Of a stretch of DNA of 64,000 nt, positions 25,901 to 37,900 are shown piece after piece. The notes under the pieces were generated by a model. That model was not told where the DNA came from, ran no database searches, and saw only the letters and a program-made list of their open reading frames with translations. The position numbers and the translations under genes were made by a program. The DNA lies in assembly GCA_949130485.1 (NCBI GenBank), contig OX422183.1, positions 28,088,816-28,152,815 on the forward strand. The letters run 5' to 3'. Numbering within the stretch: position 1 is the first letter of the stretch; each line of letters opens with the position of its first letter. The DNA comes from Agelas oroides. Its lineage: Eukaryota > Porifera > Demospongiae > Agelasida > Agelasidae.

Positions 25901-28900
25901 GATGGATGAGTAATGTCTAAGTGTACACAAGATTCATAAAATGTTTGTACCAAACTGCTTTCTCTACCTGATAATGCCAAAAAACTAAATTTTTAGTCCC
26001 TCAGCTAAAATAAAAATTTGCACCCTCTCCAAGGCTCCACCCCCAGTCTGACCACATCATCAACACACACAAAACAAGTTACATATGGATTTGTCCTGGG
26101 ACCACTTCAATTCCAGTCTACAGGCCAAAACGCACATTTGACCTCAAAAACAGTCATTTTGGCTGTGCTGGCTTTCAAGAAAAATTCGACACACCTCCAC
26201 TCAAACCAACCAAAACTGAGCCCAGTTTCAGAAACCAACTCACCCCCTACAAAACTGTGTATGCTTTTTCCCGCTCACCTCCAGGCCAGGGAGTTATGCC
26301 CACAAATCTACTCCCTGTCATTGCCCCTAGAATGGAGCCAAGTTACACACATTCCCGCTAGCATAAAATCGGGTGGGGCCTACAAGCCTGAAAAGTCAGC
26401 TTTCTACAGTACCTTTGCCGGACAACTGTGTGATGATACCCGTCTTCCAGGATGGCTCTCTGCCTTTCCACCACACTCACACAAGCTTGCACACACAAAT
26501 AGCCAACCATCACATTCAATGAGCTAGAAAATCTTTTTAGTGTCTTTTTCTTTTTTTTTTATTAAGTGTTGGAGGATTTCTTCAAAGTTCCGCCCAGCCA
26601 CATGAAAGTGCCGCCAGACCACTAGAAGGGCCACAGGCCACATCAAAGGGACACGCCCCCCTTGTTGATTCCCGGTTGCCGCCATGGGAAAGTGTAAACA
26701 AGCCAATGAATTTCAATTGCGCCATTATGGTCACCCAACCTCATTAATTATTCATGAGCAGAATTGGCCCGATTCGCGATTCAAGGTTGTCCTACCTTAC
26801 TAAGATGACATAATCACTTGGAAAAAAACTCCAGATTTATAAATACGCTCCCGATTTATAAATATACTTTATAAATACGGACCCATTATTTATATAATTA
26901 TACGAACTCCACATTTATAGATACAAACTCGAATTCATAAATAAGGCAGTAGATTTATAAACACAAACTGTATTTATAAATACAAACTTTGTATTTATAA
27001 ATACAGCACAGATTTATAAATATGAACTCTGGATTTATATATAGAGTGATGGATTTATAAACACAAACTTTGTATTTATAAACACGAACTTTGTGTTTAT
27101 AAAAACAGCACTGGATTTATAAAAATGGACTTTGGATTTATAAATAATGAGGGGGGTATATAAACAGAGAGATGATTTATAAACAAACAGTTGATATGTA
27201 GATCTGAAATGGATTTATAAATAAAGTACAGGATAATATAAATAACACAATTTTGACACAAGTGGTGCCCCATACATAAACCACCCAAGCCCGAGGAGCT
27301 CCACTTATCAAGTCATATTCTTGCTAACCCTAATTGAGCCTATGAATCTAATTAAAGCCTGACAGAGCTCTAAAATCTGGAGTGTTTCTGTCCATGTCAT
27401 GAATATTAATGAGTTGGCTTTAACTAGACCTCAGCATTGCCCATGAACATCCCTGGGTTCAGTCAGCTGTCCAATGGGAGGGTTAGGGTATTCTGACTCT
27501 CATGAACCTCATTATTGACCTTCAGTTGAAACATTGGCAGCTTGGCTTGGTGTTGAAAGGAATGGGTAAATGATGTTGAATATTTATGAGTATGCCCTGA
27601 GCCTTTAATGGACTCAACCCCCCCCCCCCCCCCCCCCAACAGAACAGGGCTATGAATCTCATTAGCCCTCATTGGTTACTTGTGAGCGGTGTTGATATCC
27701 CAATTGGGGTCAATGAATCTCATTAAAGGGTTAAAATTCTGGCTTGAAGCCAAGCTTCTGGTTGCAGTTCTGCCATCTCAACATACTTGACAATGAGCCT
27801 TGTTATTTTATCAACCAGGTGTTGAGGCAAAGGCAGAAATCCTTCGTCTAGGTATAAACCAGCTGGGACTTAGAACCTGGACCTGTAGATGATTTGGCCA
27901 CCATTGCCTGGGAAGTCATTGGTGGTTGTGAGAATTTGTGTGCTTGGGGGGTTTGTTGTGCTTGGGAGGCTTGCTTATGCTGGCACTAGTGGTGGCAGTA
28001 GCCTGTATGCTTCCATTGCTAGTGTGCGCAGTGAACCTGGTATGGCTGCTGGTGATGGCATCTGACCCATGAGGGCTGGGGCTTCGGTGAGGTTGCCTAG
28101 TGTCAGAGTGTGGTGGGAGGGGGGGTGGGGAGCCGAGCGTAAAATGCGAGGTGGAGAGATGCTCCCGATGCTAGCCGTAATTTAATAATAATTAACTTGC
28201 TGTATGGAGGTCTCTGACTGGTACAGCTTACCCGGTAAGCTGTACCAGTCAGAGACCTCCATATACAGCAAGTTAATTAATTATTAAATTACAGTCCGTT
28301 TTGAGGTTTAAATTTAAGTCCCCTTCAGCAGCAAAGACATGTCCTACTTGAATAGTACCCTGGGTACTGATCTGTATTATCCATCTGACAACTGTGTTTT
28401 GTTGTTCAAGTGTTTTGTGCATAATTTTCAATTCCATGGCAAATCCATCTTGATAGTGAGCTGTGATCTAACTGTGTGCACTGCAAGAATAGTACACTCA
28501 GACTATAGCCTTGTTCCCAGCCCCCCCTCCCTTCAGCTACTGTAAGTACTTTCCAAATCAATTCACTGTTTTTCATCCCCCTACACAGAAACTTACATGT
28601 GAGAGGTGGGGCTGGAAGTGACTACTAATCAGTAGTACGATGTCACTTAATTTTCTGAACACAAAAAAGCACCTTTTGTCATACACTCGCTTGAGACGCC
28701 ACAGTGTAAATAAGCAGTGCTACCTCTTCATCTTGTTTGGTTACACCTGCATATTTCCCAGCTCTCAGCAGAGAAAAGCATCCTCAGGGGACTTAAGGCC
28801 TGGTTCAGTTTTTCTCACATGCGCACCGAGATTGTGTGCGCACGCTGCGTGTGGTTTGTGGTTTGCGTAATAACCATGGCGTACGGAAGTACGTAGGACA

Positions 28901-31900
28901 GCCACGAAAAAATGGCGGCCACATTAAAAAGTGCTTGAAAAGTCTTCGTTAGATTAGTCAACGGCCTCTATAAGCCATGTCAGTCATTATCGAGTGCTTC
29001 CATGAGCAACAGAACTTTCTTCTGACTTTCTTTCTTTCTTTCTTTCTTGCTTCCCTGTGTAAACCAGACTAGTACGATAGCGCCTGAAGCTATTACAACG
29101 ATTCAAACGGGAAAAAAACGGCATAAATCACTAGGTATTGCACTCACCACCTATCGTTCTCGAAGAACTCGAACTAGTAGACAGCCCCAAACACAAGGCA
29201 TAGCTAGTTGGCAAAATGGCACAAGATGTAGGGATGGTGTGAAAGTAATGTGGTGTCGTTCCCATCTAGTTTGGTTGGTTTGTGAGGGTCCACCCCTACA
29301 TGCGCTTGTTTTCATTCAGAAAACTTTTTTGTGATTTTCACATGACGTAAATGACTAGTTTTGGCCATCTTTTAGTCGTTGTTTGTGTTTCATTGCTTTG
29401 TTGCTCCTTTGCAGCGACTGGTGAAGTGATACCGAAAGTGAAATTGCCGAAACTTACGTCAGGTGACTGTGGTATAAACAGACAGCTGACCAATACCGAA
29501 CGAATGACAAATGATGCTGCTGACTTCTGGAATAATGCCTAAGATTTTCCGTAGTCATTTGCTGACTCCTCGAGATGGTTTATTCAGTGCTCCTAGAATG
29601 GTAAGCAGACCAGCTGGGTACCCACGTAGTATCTATCAGCCAGTTTGAAGCCCAAGCTCTAGTGGCCGCATGTGCGTGACAGTGGCGTGACTAAACCAGT
29701 AAAAGGGCGCACGAAAGAGGAATTCAGATAGTTGTGTAAAGACGGAGCACAAAACGCCACCGTATGCAAGGTCCATTCTCGTAGCACTGTAGAGACTGGA
29801 AAGGTGTACTATTCTATTGGATTGCTTTTGAAAATAGAGTCTACAAGCCGAGTTATAGTGCTAGATGTTCATGACTTCTACACCTGCAGAAATTGCCGGT
29901 TTGTATGGTTAGGAAGGTCATATTGAGAAGCCATCCGATGGAATGTCAGCATACAACACGTACACCACTTACGTACTGTTCAGGTAGCTTAAGACCATCT
30001 CTAAGACCTCCACCTTGAACTACCAAGGGTGCTCAGGGAGGCTTAGTAGAACATGCCCCCTCCTATGCAGGAGCAGGGGGTGTGGTCTGGGGTGTGGTCA
30101 AGGAACAAGTAGATGGGTTGGGCTGACATATAAAGTAAACTCCTTGTGGTTTTACTTGTATCTTCATATCCAACAACAGCCATGAATCGGGTCAAAAAAA
30201 CATGATAAAGGCACTGGAGCTAGGCCTTAAGTCCCCTAAGTCCACACATAGGCCAGCCTTTTTTGGGGAGCTCGGGACGATAAAATAGTTGTTCTGAGGC
30301 TGGGCCTGCATTATATGTTTAATATATATTTGGTATGGCTGGAAACGAAATGTGGGTGAGAAATAATTTGGAGAGGCCTAAAACTGGCATCGGGGAAGGT
30401 CAATCTGGAAAAAAGGCAACTCAAACTATCCATGAAATGGACCCCTCTCTGAGCACCCAGTTTACATGATATAAGGTTAGTGTTGGAGGTCAAGCTGCAT
30501 ACAGGTGGTTGAGGGCCAACACCTGGCCCTGTCTGAGTGGGTCAGGTGCTTTTCACAAGCCCCACAGGTGGTATGCCTAATGTATTCCGCACCAGAAACA
30601 CTTTACAGCTTTTTTTTTTTGTTTTTTTTTTTGCCGACATACCACATGCAACACTTATCTGGCTATTTCTCAATGGCATGCCACAATAGATCTGTCATTG
30701 ATACATGGACTACTTCCAATATTTGTGGACTCACTAGATACATTGGTATAGTTACTGGGAAACCAATATGTTGAAGTCTCTTACAAGGCTTGTGAATGTT
30801 TTCAGCTGCTGTACAAATCCAGCAGCAATCCCTGGTTTGTTTGGTAACGACACTTCTTTAAGCACTGTCAACACCTCTCTTGTAAGGGTAGCTTGTTGTT
30901 GTTAGCTCCTACACATCCAAATACAGATGGCAGTCACATGCCCACCTTGTTTGATAACTGTTGCATGTGCTGTTCCAGCAAAGAGCCAGAGGATTCCAGC
31001 CACAGATTACATTAGGCCCAGGGGACAACAAATCCTGGGTTACCCCTATCTGATAACATCAGCACACAAGGAATTTCATTTTATTGCCTTTTTAGCCTAT
31101 AAAGTTGCCTTCAGAAAGAAAGCAGGCCACTTTTGGTTGTCCTCATGATGGCCTAATGAGTGTTCTCACAAACCAACAAGGCTCAGCCAAGTGCTCTCTG
31201 CTCACTCTGTCTATCTACTTTCCATGGCACTTCTTCTAAGTGTCCTGCATACTCAGGCAGACCAGCCATAAGAAAAAAAAAAGAAACTGGCCTGGCTGGC
31301 CCCAAACATGTGGTCCCCGTACACAATGGAAAAGAGATCTGGTTCAACTTCAACCAGAGAGATGCTCTAGGGGGAACTGCACTGGTGCCCATGCCTGCTC
31401 CTTACATAACTGTGGGGAAGCACATCCACATTGCAAACTCCTCCCGAGAAAAATGCGATCTGTATCCCACTGCATGCACCATTGCACACACTGCTCTGCA
31501 TATCATACCCATAGAGAATGTCCATGCCTCACTACCTGGCCTGGAGTAATGCAGCCTCATCCTTTTTATTGAATTGCAAAATGCATGTACAAATGAGGGT
31601 TGGAAATGTCCAAGATCAACTTGATGGAGTGCTCTACAAAAACACTACACAAGCTACAGCATTAGAATAATGAGTATAACTTACAGTATACATGGCAGTA
31701 AAACAAACAGACAAAATCAGTTCATGTTGGTTCTGTGTAATCACTGACTATATAGTTTTACCTTGTAGATATTAGAGCCAGTGTGCATTACTACTAAATC
31801 ACTATCTCTCAATCTCCAGATCCTGATTACTGAGTATTCAACCACAGTAGCAAAATTAGTATACTGATGATATCGGAGCATCAGGTCTCTGAAGATTAGT

Positions 31901-34900
31901 TTATCCCCCTTCCATCACCTATTAACAACTACCTAATACATACTATGGTACACATACACTAGCCTGCATTTGACTAACTTCAATCAACATGGCTATACAT
32001 AAAACTATGTAAGTGCATACGCATGTACACACAATAGTCCGCACTGCCAGGATATACTAGCCTATAAACCGAAGTCCAATTCTTAGAGAACAAAGATATG
32101 ATGGTAGCACAGTTGATGCATTTCAAACACCAAATAGAATGCAGATGTACAGTCAAGCATAAGCATTACAGGCTACAAAGGGGTTTACTTCACAAACATA
32201 GAGAATCAAATGTAAGTGCATAATCCAGCTTTTAACCGACTCGTAGCCCTTGAAACTAACTAATTTTCTACAGTGTAGTTATTCTGCCTACCAGAATGCC
32301 TGTGGGGATGCTAATTGGATAATTGAAGCATGTACTTAGCAAATGAAGAGCACTGAAGTGCTTAACCCTCGGCACGTAACGCACACAGGACATAGCTAAG
32401 TAGGTGAAGGAAATTCATGTGGTATGATGGTACACTAGATAGGTAGCTGAGACTACACAAAGTCGTACAAGATAACAGTGTCCCAAGTTGTCCTAGTATC
32501 CCTTTATCTTGCCCCAACAAACCCCTTCCTAATGTAGTGAGCATGTGTAGTGAGTAGGGAATGTGTGGGACATTCCCAGCGCGGTAATCCTGGATATGTA
32601 CCATGCCTGTACATACATATTGTAGCCGCAGTATTGACCCGATGCATGTACATACATATTGCAGCACTATTGACCATGCATGTACATACATATTGTAGCA
32701 GTATTGCCCATATATGCCTTCAAACCGAACGAGGACCGATTTCGCCAAGAACGTTTCGTTCAAGAGTTATGCTGCGATTCGTTTGCCACGGCGAGCGCTA
32801 GTCGGCCATATTCTAGTCTGTGAACGAGTTCACGCGCCCTGGTCTAGTCTGGGATCCCGGGAGTACTGCGGCGCTGCGCTGCACTCCCGGGATCCCAGAC
32901 CAGGGTGCGTGAACTCGTTCTCAGACTAGAATATGGCCGAATAGCGCTCGCCGTGGCAAACGAATCGCAGCATAACTCTTGAACAAAACGTTCTTGGCGA
33001 AATCGGCTCAATTTAAACACATCCTCGTTCGGTTTGAAGCCTATCTGCGTCCAAACTTCAGAGATTTAGCCGCCAGGTGAGCCAAGCTAGTTGTAACAGA
33101 CAGACACACAGACAGACAGACAGACAGACAAACGAAGTACTATAACCCTCGCTGCGCATGCGCGCCGAGGGTTAATAAACAAAGCCAACCAATTTCCATA
33201 TATGGTTCTAGCTCACCCCATGTTCATTGTTCACCGGCTGGGCAGACAGTGGCCATGCCAGGCCCGTAGGTAGGGGGGGTTTGAGGGGGTTTGCTCAAAC
33301 TCCCCTTTTGGCCTCCAAAAGATTTTGTATACACCACCTGTACATTTTAAGTCCCCTACGTTTGAAAGTGGTCCACTAGTCTCCCCGCTATTGAGAATCA
33401 CCGCCATCCAAACGAGTCTGGTTGCAGACATGTGAGCCGTTTGTTCACAGAGGACCAGCGCCGAACACGTGTGTAAGCTGTTACGCCGCTGCGATGAAAG
33501 GATGCGCGTAAATATGTGCACAAATAAATCGCTACTTCTGGTGCTCGAGAGTTGTCCTTCTAGTGATGTCACCCCACCTGCTGTTCTGCCAACCTTAGTA
33601 CCTTCTCTCGTGGAAATTCGAAGTCAGCTGGCATAGCAAATGCATATGTGGACAGCCAAAAATTGGATGCAATACTCCGCGAGCCATGTAGCTACTACGG
33701 CTCTGCTTCTGTCCCAAAATGGCCTCAGAAGCAATCTCAGAGCCTCAAATTTAAAAATAATTTCCTGGGGGAGCATGCCCCCAGATCCCCCCTAGTCTTG
33801 CATGCTTATGCACGTATACATACACATCAGACATCCATGTAATCCCCCTTCTAAAAATCCTGGCTACGGGCCTGCATGTTATTGCTATCTCTATGTGAGT
33901 TGTGCAGGAGCTAAGAACACCATGCATAGCCTTTTGAGAGACGTCAGTTGGTGTTGTAAAGAAGCACCATTGCCATCAGAAGCACTGTGGATGCACGGGA
34001 TGTGCAGCAGTGCACAAAAGCCAGTACATAGCTAAGTGCACACTTTCCTGTGTCAAAGTGACTGTACTGGATAGATAATCTGCTACTGGAAACAGCATAC
34101 CTACCTTAGCCTTTATATATATATAAGGTTCCAGACCTCCAAGTCAGGATGTAGTGTCAACACTTCTGATCATAACTCAGGTTAGCAGTGGTTTAAAATG
34201 TATGCAAATACAAGTACCTTCATGTTAAGATATCTTGGCTATTGTGAAATTCTGTGTTATCATAGGTCCCATTCCTTAGTGGCAATTATTTCACCTTGTG
34301 CACTCACCGTGGGTTACTTCTCAGCCTTAGTACTTGTGCTGTAGATACTTCAATGATAACTGCTTCCAACTGTTTGGTGAAACTTGAGTAGGCCCTGTTA
34401 ACTTGGGAGAGAAAGACACTCACATGGTTTTTCTCACATTACTATCTATCATTACTATACACATTTTTTCTTTCCACTTTGGGTGTAGCAATTGTACCCA
34501 TAGGCTTCCCCACAATAACATTGTACCCTTGTTTGGCTGTGGTGCCCATAGGTCTCCCCTTTAAGTAGCACAATACCCTTGCTCAGCTGAGGTACTTACA
34601 GGTCTCCCTGTACTAATGCTATTAACCCTCAATTCTCTAGTGTCTTTCGGTCAACTACGTCCGTTCTGTAAATTACTTCCACAGATGCGACATTTTCATG
34701 CAATATGCACATTAGCACCATGCTGTGGACATGACTTTAAAATGCACAAACTCACGATTGTTTGTAATGTTGTTCTACACACTCACACAGTACCTTGTGC
34801 TAGTTGTACGATATTGTATACAGATACAGAACTTTTCATAGTTTCCAACAACAGTCAACACCATTTCTGCAACATTCACTGCACAAAGGATACCAGTGAG

Positions 34901-37900
34901 CCACAAAGTCTCACACCCTGGTTACATTAGCTCCAGGGCAAGACTAAATTCAACAATGCGGTTGTTAATCCGACCATAGATCTGCTTAGAGACAAGGAAT
35001 GACACACACTGACACTTCATTGCTCTTAATCTTGGTGCTAATCCTTCTGCTTGAGTCCATTAGTCTCGGTAATTCATCCCTGAACCAAAACTAATTTAAT
35101 ATTGCATCACATAATGTATCATTTATTGGTTGCATCGTAGCTTTTATCCTCTCACTTGGCACTTTAATTACCGTCCCAATTCTATAATGTTACTCACAGA
35201 TTTACTTCTGTATTTTTATTAGAGTGAAACACTGATGGTACACATGAATGTGCAACTGTTTGCTAGCAGGAAGAGCTACCAAAAGACGAGGCTGATTGAT
35301 ACACCAGGACAGGGTGCATCTGGGATGAATCATGCTGCTACTTCAAATATTCTTAAGAGCAGTGCTGCTTTTGTGTTTGTAATGCCCTATAGCCAGCTTG
35401 GAGACAGAGAAGATGTTGTAATTTTGGATGAAATACTCCGAGTAGATCCAGGTAATGCATAAAAGTAGATAAAAATTTTATACGTAATAGGATAATTATA
35501 TCTAAATGGATGGTACCAACTGATAACATGCACCCAAAGTTGCATGATGTGTACACTCGTCATCAGTGGTTGCCCTATGAATTCAGTACCAAGTCATGTG
35601 AATTAATTACCCCACATGCATGCGTGAAAGGGTTAAGCAATCTGTTTTGTCGGTCAGTCTATCGGTCTAGTGAAAAATTTTGAACTCAGCACATTTACTG
35701 GGTTGAACTGTTGCTTACGCAGGCTTAACATTGCAATCTAAAAAAAAAAAAGAATGTATGTGTACCTAATAGAGACCAAAGCAGTTCAATTTTCTGCTTC
35801 TCCAGCTTGGATACGACGGAACCAAACATATACGGATTCTAAGCACCTGTTGCATTCTTTAATTTGCCCTGCATGCATGCAAAAGGACATAAAGTGATCA
35901 GTCAGTCCATCTGTCATTGTCTGTCTGTCGCTTAAAATCCTGCATTTTGAGTTGTCACGTTTATAAGCACGCCTGTCGGCCACACCCACATACCTGGCCA
36001 CATGTTAATGTATAACCTGAATTTGTGAGACGACGGTTTCAGTGTTCGTAAGGTTCCCTATACAACATGCATTTGTGAGTGAGGATGGCTTGTTCCTATC
36101 CTCAGGAAGCACAAGCGTAGTTACATGATGCATAGTGTATGTACTCTACAGAGCTCTAGTTAAGTACCGAATTCAGCTTTTCTGAACAGAACAAGCACAT
36201 GCAGAAATGGAATTCTTAATCAAATAAGACCTAAAAGAGGATGAGACACAATACTTACCCCTATCCCTACTACATCTTGTGCAATTTTGACAACAATGCC
36301 TTGTAATTACATGGGTGCACAGGAGGATTATCTTGTATGTGGAAGGCTGTGGAGTGAGCATAATTTTATTGTTGTGCATGTAGAGTGAGTTATGTTGTGA
36401 ACAGCTGTAGGGACTGTCTCGTATGTGGAAGGCTGTGGAGTGAGTAGTGGTGAGTGTGTAGTAGATGTTGATGTAGCTACATGTAGGATAAGCTATTTTA
36501 TGAGTATGGTGAAGATTTATTAGACTGATTTGCATGTAGTGACTTTTGTGGTGTTGTATGTAGTTGGCAATATGGTGCAAGATGTTGGGATGGTGTAAAA
36601 ATATTGTGGTGTCATTCCTATCTTTGGTTGGTTTTGAGGATTCCAACTTGCTTGTCTGGTACTTCAGCGATGCTCTCCAGCAATCATTTTTGAGCAAGCC
36701 AGAGAACGCTTGACACTTAGCTACCTGCAGCCAAGAAAAGAAGACAGCAAGTGACACTGAGGTAAAAAGTACACGCCTTGTAACGTTACCAGGTTACGAA
36801 TGGAAGAAGTGGGTTAGCTTCCCGTAGTCTCACAGCCATTCTGATCTCTGAGCTACCCCACCCGCACTTCGTGTGGGAGGGGGGAAACTCCCCTACGGCC
36901 ACTAAGCGGCTGCTGTGCTACAATTGTGCCCCCCAATTCGAAGTGCTTCCGGCACCTATGCATTCAAGAATGGCTTCATCTGCATGTAGGTCCTTATTTA
37001 CATTACGTGTTTTAGCATTGTGAGCAAAGTTTAGTACATCATGATACCTAAATTTATTAGGATTTCACTATGAGCTAATCTTTTGCATTGTGCCTATATT
37101 TATACAACCCTGCTACAAGAAGAAGTTACTGAAGTCCTCGTGTTGTTGTGCTTTTTATAATCATTATAAAAGTGGAGTTGAATGTTGCATTCAATAGCCA
37201 TGATTCAAATGTTGCAACAATACAGGTTCAGTCTTTTGTGGCTCTCAGTGCTATTTAGCTGACTGAGGCTGGAGCTTCAGCACAGGCTCGTCCAGAAGCT
37301 ACAAGTTGTTCATAATATTAGCAGAATGTACCAGGAGCCTAAACCAAGTGTATAAATGACCAATACAAAAAGAGACAGCAAGAAGTATATTACTGATGTA
37401 GAGTAGACTATAACTAATTTAAGTTTGAATGTATTTGTGCTGAGACACAGGGCACAGAGCAATAGCTAATGTACCCTTTAAAGCTACTGCATTTTGGTCT
37501 GTTGTTCTCGGTATCTTTTCACATCTACACATTTTTGATTTTGCACCTGTGAACTGTTAGTGTTGTTCATTTAGTGATGGCATTGTGAGATGAGCCTTAG
37601 CAAGCTGCGACATACAAATACCATAGCCTTGTCCCCAGGTCACTCCCAGATTTTATCTCGCAGCCGTGGAGAAAAATCGGGAGTGGCCTGGGGACGAGGC
37701 TACAAATACCATAGTACTTAATTATTCTGCAATGTCTATGTAGACACAACCATCCTGTTGATGCTGTGATAATGCCCATGGCAATTTTGCAAATTTAATT
37801 TGGGCTTCTGTAAACTACCTCAGTCCAAGGGTTATACACAAAGACAATTTAATGTTTGTATGTTATGATGCAAAAACAGAGGCAAGTCAAAAGCTAGCAG

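Noticed and set aside
26018..26527. 169-codon ORF as a gene
   Set aside because: It lies wholly inside a non-autonomous TTAA element; the corresponding frame in the 46364-47337 copy is broken by frameshifts.
36173..36757. 194-codon minus-strand ORF
   Set aside because: His/Thr/Tyr-rich composition, no domain, overlaps a duplicated GGAAGGCTGTGGAGTGAG word and a patch of transposon-like sequence, so it is most likely chance.
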